Assembly: GCA_035623335.1 (NCBI GenBank)
Contig: DASPTQ010000166.1
Coordinates: 45,550 to 109,549, forward strand
Reading direction: 5' to 3'
Origin: JAFAGX01 sp035623335
GTDB taxonomy: Bacteria; Acidobacteriota; Terriglobia; Terriglobales; Acidobacteriaceae
DNA length: 64,000 bases
Shown: in pieces, positions 36,784-45,136 of the stretch
Layout: the number at the start of each line of letters is the position of its first letter
How positions within the stretch are numbered: position 1 is the stretch's first letter
Notes under the pieces: model-generated
Databases searched by the model: none
Seen by the model: only the letters and a program-made list of their open reading frames with translations
What the model was told of the DNA's origin: nothing
Program-made: the position numbers and the translations under genes

Positions 36784-39300
36784 TCACTCGTACCTCAGCG
36801 CCACCATGGGATCGATCCTGGTGGCTCGTCGGGTGGGAAGCCAGGCGGCCAGCAGCGCCACCATGGCGACCAGAAGGGTGGTTGCTCCCAGGGTCAGTGG
36901 ATCGTGATTGGAGACGCCAAATAGCTGGCTGTGGACAAGTTGGCTCAAGATCCAAGCAAGGGGCAGAGCCACGAGAATGCTGGTTCCCGCCAATTGCGCC
37001 ACCTCGGTCAGGACCATGCGAGCGATGGTGCCGCGACTCGCGCCGAGCGCAAGGCGAATGCCGATTTCGCGAGTGCGTTGCACCGTGGTGAAGGCCAAAA
37101 TGCCGTAAAGTCCGATCGCGGCCAGCGAGGTTGCCAATACGCCAAAGCTCGCGGCCAGCAAGGCGATCAGGCGCTCCGTGCTCAGGATTTCATCGATTTG
37201 CTCGTCCATGGTGCGCATGCCGTCGACCACGAGCTTCGAATCCAGCTTTTCGATCGTGTTTCGAATCGCGCTTTCCGCAGCTTGTGGGGTCTGCCAGGTG
37301 CGGACGTAGAATTGCAGTGGAGAATTCCCCGCATCCTTCGCTTGACGGTACGGAACGAAGACAGTCGGTTCGACGTCGCTTCGGATCCGCTTGTGCCGGG
37401 TGTCTTTCACCACGCCAATGATCTGAAGGTTCGCCTTTCCCTCCCCTTCGCCATCATTCAGGAAATGGCCTAGCGCCATTTGTGGCGTAGCGAAAAAATG
37501 TCGTGCCAAGCTCTCGTTTACGACGGCAACTTTGGTCGCATCGGGACCGTCTGGCTCGCTGAAGTTGCGACCCGCCAGGAATTGCGTTTCGAGAGTCGAC
37601 AAATAAGTAGGCGTGATGGTCGACCACTCCACATTCATGTCCTCTTCTTCCCGCGGGGTGTATCCAGGGATCGTGATCGTTTTCCGTGTGGAGTCATCGG
37701 CTAGCTCGGGATCGGTGGTCGCCGCCACCGAGTGAACCTCGGGCAAAGCAGCCAGGGAATCTTCCAGACGCCGGAACAGGATCGGAGTCTCTTGCGCGTC
37801 GTAGCCGGCCAGTTTGGGATCGAGGCCAAAGGTCACCAAGTGGTCGGTCACAAATCCCACGTCGAACGTCTTCAGGTTGTAGAGCGTCCGCAGGAAAAGT
37901 CCGGATCCAACCAGGAGTAGAAGGCTAAGGCCGATCTGCACACCCACCACGGCACGCCGCAGATGCCGCTTGCCGCTCGCGACGCTGATGGTTTGCTGCT
38001 TCAGGGCTGGAGTCAGATCGGGATGCCAGAACTCTAACATCGGCATCAAGCTGAAGAGCAGGCTGGCGGCAAAGGCCAGTCCGAAATTGAAGGCCAGGAC
38101 TCGCAGGTCGGGGTAGGTGGAAAAAGCCATAGCGGTCTGGGGATCGCTCGACAGCCTCCGCGCCAGCAACCCGGAAACCGATGGCGCCAGCAACAACCCC
38201 AGACTGCCTCCTAGCGTGCCAAGCAGCAAGCCTTCCACCAGCAATTGCTGAGCGATTCGTCGGCGCTCAGCCCCCAGGGCATAGCGAACCGAGATTTCCC
38301 GTACCCGGCCAGCCGCCCGGACCAGCAACAGACCCGCGACATTGGCGCAGGCCATCAGAATCACCAAACCAACCATCCCCATGACGATCAGAAGTGGCGT
38401 GCGAATGCTCTCGCGCAAAGGCGAGAAACCCAAAGAGCCGTCCAGCAACTTGAGACGGCTTTTGTCGAGAAACCTCTCGCGGAAGGAAGCGGATTTATTC
38501 TTGATTTCGCGGAGCTCGTCCGCCCGCAGAGAATGCCAGAGCAGATTGATGCCGGCTTCGGCCTGCGACCGCTTCTCTCCGGGTTTGAGGCGAGCGAAGA
38601 TGTTCAGCCAGCGAGACCGCCGGTTATCGAGGTCGTTCCAGTCAGGGGTAATCTCGGGTTTCATCATCATAGGGGCAAACAAATCCGGCGTATTGCCTAC
38701 GACGATGCTATGGAAGGTCGGCCGTGCCACACCAATGACCGTAAAGGGATGACCATTGACCAAAATGGCTTGGTCCAAAATGCCGGGTTCAGCCCCAAAT
38801 TTCCTCTGCCAATAGGCGAAGCTGAGAACCACCACTGGGTTGGCGTTCTGGACTAGGTCGTCGGATCCGGCCAGCAGCCTGCCCAGCGCAGCTCGCACCC
38901 CGAGCACCTCAAAATAGTTTCCACTTACCAGTTCCGTGGCGGCCAAATCGGCCTGGTTGTGCCACTCGACTCCTACCTGGGTCGAATCGGTCGCCAGGAC
39001 ACCGGCAAACACCGTGTTTTGATCGCGCAGGTCGCGGTACATCGGATAGGAGAAGTAATCGTAGGGATTGCCTCCGTAGGAATCGGTTCGTCCGGTGTCC
39101 GCGCCTGACGATTCCAGCTGGACTAGCTGTTCAGGTTCACGAACGGGAAGACGTCGCAAGAGCACCTGGTCGAGCAAGCTGAAAATCGCCGTATTGGCTC
39201 CGATTCCGAGCGCCAGGGTGAGCACCGCAAGGATAGTGAAGCCATAGTTCTTCACCAGCATGCGCAATCCATAGCGAACGTCCTGGAACAAAGCGTTCAT
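36784..39300 (-). CDS. MacB-type ABC permease (ADOP type), copy A
   Basis: At 838 residues this is the longest of the six copies. It begins MNALFQDVRYGLRMLVKNYG. The first membrane helix is at about 20-45. The first FtsX unit is at 302-385 (GLVILMACANVAGLLLVRAA, VREISVRYALGAERRRIA) and the second at 711-838 (RTREIGIRLALGASRGTIAR), ending RRATRIDPMVALRYE. The extra length is in the first periplasmic domain (about 215-300, rich in charged residues). It starts right at the end of the permease relic, whose last codons run into this ATG. Confidence 0.92.
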   Translation of the reverse strand: MNALFQDVRYGLRMLVKNYGFTILAVLTLALGIGANTAIFSLLDQVLLRRLPVREPEQLVQLESSGADTGRTDSYGGNPYDYFSYPMYRDLRDQNTVFAGVLATDSTQVGVEWHNQADLAATELVSGNYFEVLGVRAALGRLLAGSDDLVQNANPVVVLSFAYWQRKFGAEPGILDQAILVNGHPFTVIGVARPTFHSIVVGNTPDLFAPMMMKPEITPDWNDLDNRRSRWLNIFARLKPGEKRSQAEAGINLLWHSLRADELREIKNKSASFRERFLDKSRLKLLDGSLGFSPLRESIRTPLLIVMGMVGLVILMACANVAGLLLVRAAGRVREISVRYALGAERRRIAQQLLVEGLLLGTLGGSLGLLLAPSVSGLLARRLSSDPQTAMAFSTYPDLRVLAFNFGLAFAASLLFSLMPMLEFWHPDLTPALKQQTISVASGKRHLRRAVVGVQIGLSLLLLVGSGLFLRTLYNLKTFDVGFVTDHLVTFGLDPKLAGYDAQETPILFRRLEDSLAALPEVHSVAATTDPELADDSTRKTITIPGYTPREEEDMNVEWSTITPTYLSTLETQFLAGRNFSEPDGPDATKVAVVNESLARHFFATPQMALGHFLNDGEGEGKANLQIIGVVKDTRHKRIRSDVEPTVFVPYRQAKDAGNSPLQFYVRTWQTPQAAESAIRNTIEKLDSKLVVDGMRTMDEQIDEILSTERLIALLAASFGVLATSLAAIGLYGILAFTTVQRTREIGIRLALGASRGTIARMVLTEVAQLAGTSILVALPLAWILSQLVHSQLFGVSNHDPLTLGATTLLVAMVALLAAWLPTRRATRIDPMVALRYE

Positions 39301-39301
39301 T

Positions 39302-39611
39302 AGCTTCCCCGTACCTCAATGCCACCATCGGGTCGATGGAACGCACTCTTCCCTGCCAGTACGCAACTGCGGAACGCAGCCTCTCGACTCGAGCCCTGGC
39401 ATCGTTCCGGCCGCAGCGGATACGACGCTGGTGATGCTGATCAGGGTGGGATCGGTGGAACGAACACCGAATGATTGACGCGAAATCGAGCGCAAGGCCA
39501 AGCGTTGCCACCTCTCGCTCGAAGTCCGGCGAGAGCGGTGACGCCCATGAAACCCGGCGATTTCGGTAGGCTGCGAAAACCGTAGCGAATGCCCCGGAAC
39601 CGGTTGTCCAT
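39302..39611 (-). pseudogene. Relic of a seventh ADOP permease (N- and C-terminus only)
   Basis: Reading from the ATG at 39611, the first 26 codons give RFRGIRYGFRSLPKSPGF, the conserved permease N-terminus. The frame then loses similarity and meets a stop. In another frame LRSISRQSFGVRSTDPTLIS matches the last FtsX segment, and in a third RSIDPMVALRYGE matches the permease C-terminus. About 2.1 kb of the middle is missing and at least two frame changes are present. The ATG shares its A with the TGA of ATPase 1 (TGATG), so a permease was once coupled to that ATPase here. Confidence 0.85.
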
Positions 39612-40315
39612 CAGCCTACCTCGATGCTCTCTTCCACCACCCGGCCGTCAAACAGGTGAATCTGTCGCTCGGCGTGTTTGGCAAACCGGGGATCGTGCGT
39701 CACCATGCAGATGGTCGCACCTTCCTGATGAAGGTCGCGCAACAGGTCCATCACCGCCTCGGCATTCCGCGAGTCGAGGTTTCCGGTAGGCTCGTCAGCC
39801 AGAAGGATGGAAGGGGAACCTGCCAAAGCACGCGCCACGGCTACCCGTTGCTGTTGGCCTCCCGACAGCTGGGAGGGGTAATGCTTGGTGCGATGGCTCA
39901 TGCCTACTCGTTCGAGTGCCGTCTGCACTCGTTGCTTGCGCTCGGAGGAAGGCATACCGCGGTAGGTGAGCGGCAACTCCACGTTCTCGTACACGTTCAG
40001 ATCGCCAATCAGGTTGAAACTCTGGAAGATGAATCCGATTTCACGATTGCGAATCCGGGAGCGTTCGTTGATCTTGAGATTCGCCACCGGCTGACCGTTC
40101 AGCACGTACGTGCCGTCGGTGGGGGAGTCGAGCAGCCCAATCAGGGCTAAAAGCGTCGACTTGCCAGAACCCGACGGTCCCGCAATGGATACGTATTCTC
40201 CCTTACGAATCTCCATGTGTATTCCGGAAAGCGCATGGGTCTCGACCTCGTCGGTGTAGAAGACCTTGGTGATGTTCTCCATGCGAATCAGGGTCCCGTT
40301 AGCGGCTGTTGGCAT
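39611..40315 (-). CDS. MacB/LolD-type ABC transporter ATP-binding protein (ATPase 1)
   Basis: The 234-residue ATPase has all canonical motifs: Walker A GPSGSGKS at 46-53, Q-loop in FIFQSFNLIG, signature LSGGQQQRVAVARALAG, Walker B ILLADEP, D-loop GNLDS and the switch His in MVTHD. The family energises MacB- and LolCDE-like permeases by mechanotransmission. It lies between the adaptor gene and the relic permease. With its original partner destroyed, it probably serves permeases A and B downstream. Confidence 0.95.
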   Translation of the reverse strand: MPTAANGTLIRMENITKVFYTDEVETHALSGIHMEIRKGEYVSIAGPSGSGKSTLLALIGLLDSPTDGTYVLNGQPVANLKINERSRIRNREIGFIFQSFNLIGDLNVYENVELPLTYRGMPSSERKQRVQTALERVGMSHRTKHYPSQLSGGQQQRVAVARALAGSPSILLADEPTGNLDSRNAEAVMDLLRDLHQEGATICMVTHDPRFAKHAERQIHLFDGRVVEESIEVG

Positions 40316-40431
40316 CGCGACTCCTCTCTTTTCTGATTGAGATCCTCACCCTGTGCCCTTCGTGTCCTCTGGCATTTCAAGAATTTGCCTTTCTGACGGC
40401 AGAGGCCGGAGGGCACCTAGGATCGTCTCCG

Positions 40432-41694
40432 TTAGTCCAATCGAATCCGGTCGAAACTGTCCCAGCGCGACATGTCAGATAGAATCACTTGATCCCCGAC
40501 TTTCAACCCCTGCAGAATTTCGACGGTGTTGACCGAGCTCCTGCCGAGCTTCACTTGCGTCCGCACGGCATTCGACCCGTCCGCCTCCAGCTTGAACATG
40601 CCTACGGTGCTCTGTTCCTGACCAAAAGCGGGCCGTCCGACGTACAACACGTCCTGCATCTTCTCCAAATCAATCGTTCCGTCCACGCTGAGATCAGGAC
40701 GAGCGCCTTGGGGCAGAGCGCCGTCGAGCGCCACGTCAACCGTGACCGTCCCATTCTGTACAGACGGATCAATGCGAATTACGTGACCGGGAATGACGCC
40801 GTTGTGGGTGTCGACCGACGAAGGCTGTCCCAGCTGAATGTCTTTAGCTTGAGTCTCCGCGATCTTGAGCTCGGCCTTGAGGCGCTGAGGCTGCACGACC
40901 TTGGCGAGGGTTGTGCCGGGGGTGACCCATTGGCCTATTTTGAGCGGCAACTCCTGCAAAACGCCGCTAATGCCGGCGCGAACCTGCAGCTTGTCGAATT
41001 GGTCTTCCTTTAACTTCGCCAAGGCGCGGAATGACTCGATTTCCGCCCGCTTGGCTTGCAGCTGCGCCTGGAGCACTTCGCTGCTGTTGGTCAGTCTCTG
41101 CTTTTCGATGTCGCTGCGGGTGGCAAGTTCCGCCGCCTTCTCGCTCGAGACCTTCTGGCTGAGCTCGGAGATTACCCCGAGTTTGGCGAGTTCGGTGTCG
41201 ATGTCGGCTTGCCTCTTGGCCTGGCTATACTCGGACTCGGCCTCAGCTGAAAGGCTCTTCTGCGCCAGTACCTGGCTGGCCAACTGGGTTTGGAGGTTCG
41301 TGTAATCCGCGTCGGCGGCCTTGAGCTTCCACTCCGCATCGACGGTTTCCTGCTGAAGCTGCGGATTGCTCATTTGGAGCAATACGGTGTCGGGCTTCAC
41401 GGAAGTTCCAGCAAGTTCGAAGATTTTCTCAACCCTGCCTTCCGTGATGGCAGGGATCCACTGAATCGATCCTTCGATCGGCACCAGCGTTCCTAAGCCA
41501 CGCACCTGGCGCAATACCGATCCACGCTTCACGGTATCGATCCATACCGTCGAACGCTCGACGTTGGGCGCGGCAGGTTTCAGCCGCGACAGGCCCATGG
41601 TGACCAAGGCCAATAGAATGATTCCGGTGGCAATATAGAGAATCTGTTTCCGGCGTTTTTGACGAGCTACGGATGCTGGGCGGGCTATGTCCAT
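40432..41694 (-). CDS. MacA-like periplasmic adaptor (membrane fusion protein, HlyD family)
   Basis: The 420-residue protein has a short basic cytoplasmic head and a membrane helix (ILYIATGIILLALVTMGLS, about 18-36). A split lipoyl domain follows (GRVEKIFELAGTSVKPDT and AGISGVLQELPLKIGQWV), separated by a coiled-coil hairpin of about residues 125-225, then a beta-barrel and membrane-proximal domain to the end. In MacAB-TolC systems this protein bridges the inner-membrane permease and the outer-membrane duct and stimulates the ATPase. It is the first gene of the locus, and only one adaptor is present for six permeases. Confidence 0.93.
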   Translation of the reverse strand: MDIARPASVARQKRRKQILYIATGIILLALVTMGLSRLKPAAPNVERSTVWIDTVKRGSVLRQVRGLGTLVPIEGSIQWIPAITEGRVEKIFELAGTSVKPDTVLLQMSNPQLQQETVDAEWKLKAADADYTNLQTQLASQVLAQKSLSAEAESEYSQAKRQADIDTELAKLGVISELSQKVSSEKAAELATRSDIEKQRLTNSSEVLQAQLQAKRAEIESFRALAKLKEDQFDKLQVRAGISGVLQELPLKIGQWVTPGTTLAKVVQPQRLKAELKIAETQAKDIQLGQPSSVDTHNGVIPGHVIRIDPSVQNGTVTVDVALDGALPQGARPDLSVDGTIDLEKMQDVLYVGRPAFGQEQSTVGMFKLEADGSNAVRTQVKLGRSSVNTVEILQGLKVGDQVILSDMSRWDSFDRIRLD

Positions 41695-42056
41695 TACCCT
41701 AAGGAAGAGGGCACGCTCGCTACCACCGGGAGATCGCTGATAAGTACCGCTCAGACAATGGATTGCACGAGAAACCTAGGACTTCGAGGGGAGCGATTTC
41801 GTCCATTCCTGGGAACTAGGTGTTCGAATACGAACGCTGCTCTCACCTTATAGTAGGGCTACGAATCTCTGATCTGGCACACTCAGGCCGGGCTTTAACC
41901 AGGCTCGCAGGGGAGAATTCCTCCTATGTAAATTCATAGACCTACGTTGTTTTCCTCCAATTAGTTGAATGAGCCATTCCGTAAATCCAGAGAATTCAGC
42001 ATTCGGCGTTTGGTCAAGCTATTGCACCTTGTGGAAAGCTGACAGGGAGCCCTCCA
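41695..42056. promoter_or_regulatory. Divergent intergenic region with palindrome upstream of the permease operon
   Basis: The 362 bases between the adaptor gene (minus) and the small gene at 42057 (plus) hold no ORF with coding character. GTTCGAATACGAAC at 41822-41835 is a 5-bp-arm inverted repeat about 130 bases before the adaptor ATG, a plausible operator. A CTACTATAAG-type -10 candidate on the minus strand overlaps 41846-41855. I did not find a convincing -24/-12 sigma-54 promoter. Confidence 0.35.
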
Positions 42057-42380
42057 ATGCCCCAGGAAATTTCCGTCTCCTACCAGGCAGTCAAAAGTAA
42101 GGTGTATAAGCTTATCGATGCCGCTGTGGAAGGAGAAAAGTCCGAACAGCAAATTAGGGAATCCATGCAACGCTGGTGGAAACTGATTCACCCCGCTGAT
42201 CGGGTGGTTGCGCAGAAGTATCTGCTTCGGGTTCTAGAAAGATCCCATGCCAGCCTTAGTTCGATGACCCATGCCTTCCTCGAATCGGGTGTGACCGAGA
42301 ACGCTTTGGCCCCGCCACCCGAGAGAATGACTAAGCCGCAGCCGGTGACTCACCCTACACGGAGTGTCGCAGCCTTCTGA
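42057..42380 (+). CDS. Small hypothetical protein
   Basis: The 107-residue ORF starts at an ATG preceded by GGGAG at 42044-42048. It is mostly helical by composition (YQAVKSKVYKLIDAAVEGEK, RESMQRWWKLIHPADRVVAQ), with a Pro-rich tail from about residue 85. There is no signal peptide and no domain that I recognise. It is divergent from the permease operon and convergent with glnA. Confidence 0.6.
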   Translation: MPQEISVSYQAVKSKVYKLIDAAVEGEKSEQQIRESMQRWWKLIHPADRVVAQKYLLRVLERSHASLSSMTHAFLESGVTENALAPPPERMTKPQPVTHPTRSVAAF

Positions 42381-42487
42381 GCCTTTCCCTGAGTTTTGCC
42401 CGCGCAGCTGCGATCAGATGATCGAAGCGTGAGCATTCTCGTGCCGTTCCTCCGTCGCTCACCCATTGATCGGCTGGATCAAGTTGG

Positions 42488-43900
42488 TTAGATATCGTAA
42501 TACAGAGCAAATTCAAAGGGATGCGGCCGTAACCGCACGGCGTCCACTTCCTTCGAGCGTTTGTAATCAATGTAGGTACCGAGCAGCTCTTCGGTGAACA
42601 CGTCGCCCTCGAGTAAGAAGGAGTGATCTTTTTCGAGCGCCGTCAGCGCATCTTCGAGCGAGCCTGGCATGGACGGCACTTTGGCTAGTTCCTCCGGCTC
42701 CAGATCGTAGATGTCCCGATCGAGCGGCTGGCCGGGATCCAGCCGGTTCGCAATGCCATCGAGCCCCGCCATCAGCATGGCGGCAAAGGCCATATAGGGA
42801 TTGCAGCTCGGATCAGGTGGGCGAAACTCGACCCGCTTTGCTTTGGGAGACGGCGAATACATGGGAATTCGGCATGCGGCTGAGCGGTTACGCCGGGAAT
42901 AGGCCAGGTTGACAGGTGCCTCAAATCCGGGAACCAAACGCTTGTACGAGTTAGTGGTCGGTGCGATGATCGCCGAAAGAGCGGGCCCATGCTTGATTAA
43001 TCCGCCGATATACCAGAGTGCCGCCTGCGACAGCCCTGCATAGCCATCACCCGCGAACATCGGCGTGCCATCTTTCCAGAGGGACTGATGGGTGTGCATA
43101 CCGCTGCCGTTGTCCTGGAAGATCGGCTTCGGCATGAAGGTTACCGTCTTTCCATATTGATAGGCGACATTCTTGACCACATATTTATAGAGCATCATGT
43201 GATCGGCCGAGCGGGTCAGGGAATCGTATTTCAGATCGATTTCCGTTTGCCCCCCGGTGGCCACTTCATGATGATGGCATTCCACCTCCAAGCCGCATCG
43301 CTGCATCGTCATGACCATCTCGCTGCGCAGGTCCTGATAATGATCGGTGGGCGGCACGGGAAAGTACCCTTCCTTAAAGCGCGGCCGGTATCCCTGGTTA
43401 TTCTCCTTGCGGCCGGAGTTCCACCGCCCCTCTTCGGCGTCAATGAAGTAGAACCCGTGCTGCTCACGCTGGTCGAAGCGCACGTTGTCGAAAATAAAGA
43501 ATTCCGCCTCCGCACCGAAGTAGGCCGTATCGGCGAACCCGGTGGAACGCAAGTAGAGCTCTGTTTTCTTCGCGATGTATCGGGGATCCCGGTCATACCT
43601 CTGTTTGGTCAACGGATCGATCACATCGCACACCATCACCAGTGTGGGCACCTCGGTGAAGGGATCGAGCATGTGGGTCTCGGGATCGGGGATGAGCAGC
43701 ATGTCACTCTCGTGGATCGCCGCCCAGCCACGAATCGATGAGCCGTCCATGCCGAAGCCCTCTTCGAACGAGGACTCGGATAACTGGTCGATGGGAAAGG
43801 AGACATGATGCTGCAATCCTGGCAGATCGGTGAAGCGCAGGTCGAGCATCTTGACCTCATTCTTCTTCACGAATTCGAGCACAGTGGATGGATCGTCCAT
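42488..43900 (-). CDS. glnA: Glutamine synthetase type I
   Basis: The 470-residue enzyme makes glutamine from glutamate, ammonia and ATP. The N-terminal beta-grasp is followed by the catalytic domain with GMDGSSIRGW, the metal-site GAEAEFF, and GSGMHTHQS. Tyr398 in DIYDLEPEE corresponds to the adenylylation site of the GSI-beta type, so regulation by an adenylyltransferase is plausible. GGGAGAAGGA precedes the ATG. Length is typical. It is divergent from a LysR-type gene across 292 bases. Confidence 0.96.
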   Translation of the reverse strand: MDDPSTVLEFVKKNEVKMLDLRFTDLPGLQHHVSFPIDQLSESSFEEGFGMDGSSIRGWAAIHESDMLLIPDPETHMLDPFTEVPTLVMVCDVIDPLTKQRYDRDPRYIAKKTELYLRSTGFADTAYFGAEAEFFIFDNVRFDQREQHGFYFIDAEEGRWNSGRKENNQGYRPRFKEGYFPVPPTDHYQDLRSEMVMTMQRCGLEVECHHHEVATGGQTEIDLKYDSLTRSADHMMLYKYVVKNVAYQYGKTVTFMPKPIFQDNGSGMHTHQSLWKDGTPMFAGDGYAGLSQAALWYIGGLIKHGPALSAIIAPTTNSYKRLVPGFEAPVNLAYSRRNRSAACRIPMYSPSPKAKRVEFRPPDPSCNPYMAFAAMLMAGLDGIANRLDPGQPLDRDIYDLEPEELAKVPSMPGSLEDALTALEKDHSFLLEGDVFTEELLGTYIDYKRSKEVDAVRLRPHPFEFALYYDI

Positions 43901-44192
43901 AGATCAGTCCTTCTCCCCTTCGATTTCAACCATTTCGCGGCTTCCTGGGGTCGCCCAAGCCACACAGGGGCATTCAACCCGGCATTCGGCGGCGGGCTGT
44001 GCCTGCTAGAATCATTGCCGGGCGTTTACGGCCCATTGAGTGTAGAAGCCGCCTCGGAAACGACGGAAATTCATTGTTTTTATAAGCATAATAAGGCAGG
44101 GTTATCGCAGAGAATTTGACGGAGCGGGGGTTCCCATCGAAGCTGGCGTCCCATCCCGACGTTGTGACTGAACGGGGGTCGCCGGGTTAGGT
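43901..44192. promoter_or_regulatory. Divergent glnA/lysR-type regulator promoter region
   Basis: The region is GC-rich except for an AT-rich block at 44072-44094 that contains the dyad TTAT-AAGC-ATAA (44080-44091) about 100 bases before the regulator start. LysR-type proteins bind such short AT-rich dyads, so this is a candidate site; the assignment is weak. Confidence 0.3.
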
Positions 44193-45101
44193 ATGGACTT
44201 TGACCAACTAGAGACCTTTCTCGAAGTGGCGCGGTTGAGTTCGTTCTCGCGGGCGGCGGAGAAACGCTTCCGCACCCAGCCGGCAATTTCCTCTCAAATT
44301 CGCTCCCTCGAGGAAGAGGTGGGTGCCAGGTTGCTCGATCGCTCGGGTGGCAAGGTCTCGATTACGGCCTCCGGCAAGCTATTCTTGAAGTTTGCCGAGG
44401 AAACTCTCGAAGCGCGCAAGGCGATGCTCCGGGCGGTTGCCGAAACCGAACGAATTCCCAAGGGTGAGATTGTCGTCGGAGCTAACGAAGGCACTTGTTT
44501 GCACATCCTTCCGGAGGTCTTCGCCGAATTCAAGAAGAAGTATCCCGAGGTCAGCGTAGGCATCAAACGCGCCGATTACGCGAAGATCCTGGAATCGGTC
44601 ATCGACAACTCGGTCGATTTCGGAGTGGTTTCGCTTCCCGTGAATGACAACCGCCTGACGGTAGTCCTCATTCATCGTGACCAGTTGGTTCTCATCGTGC
44701 CCCCGCAGCATCCTCTGGCAAAGCTGAAGACCGTCACCCTGCAAGAAGCGGCCGCCTTCCCTTTAATCGTGCCCAAGGCAGGCCACACGCGCGATGCCCT
44801 GGAAAACCTGCTGTACGAGCGCAAGCTCAAGCCGCGCTATGCGATGGAACTCGATTCGAGCGAGTTGCTCAAACGATTTGTGGCTGCCGATGCCGGGATC
44901 GGTTTCATTCCGCGTGCCCATATCCTCGAGGATATCCGCGCCAATGCGCTGTGTGCCATTCCCATTTCCGATGCCACGATTCGCCGGGATCTCGCTCTGG
45001 TGTTTCGCAAGGACAAAGCCCTGAGCCGGGCCGCTCTGGCCTTCATCGATATCACCGTGAAAATCAAGAACGTAGTGGCTGTGGCCCCGGCGGGCCGGTA
45101 A
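44193..45101 (+). CDS. LysR-type transcriptional regulator
   Basis: The 302-residue protein has an N-terminal winged helix (FDQLETFLEVARLSSFSRAA, TQPAISSQIRSLEEEVGARL) and a two-lobed effector domain (about 90-295: GEIVVGANEGTCLHILPEVF, DAGIGFIPRAHIL). This is the CysB/CbbR-like organisation and full family length. The ligand cannot be read from sequence. Divergent placement next to glnA suggests that it may regulate glnA or itself, but this is inference. Confidence 0.92.
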   Translation: MDFDQLETFLEVARLSSFSRAAEKRFRTQPAISSQIRSLEEEVGARLLDRSGGKVSITASGKLFLKFAEETLEARKAMLRAVAETERIPKGEIVVGANEGTCLHILPEVFAEFKKKYPEVSVGIKRADYAKILESVIDNSVDFGVVSLPVNDNRLTVVLIHRDQLVLIVPPQHPLAKLKTVTLQEAAAFPLIVPKAGHTRDALENLLYERKLKPRYAMELDSSELLKRFVAADAGIGFIPRAHILEDIRANALCAIPISDATIRRDLALVFRKDKALSRAALAFIDITVKIKNVVAVAPAGR

Positions 45102-45136
45102 TGTGCCTAGGTGGGCTGCGCTAGAATCGTAAAGTA

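Noticed and set aside
41695..41960. Sigma-54 promoter upstream of the adaptor gene
   Set aside because: No TGGCAC-N5-TTGC-like pair with correct spacing on the minus strand.
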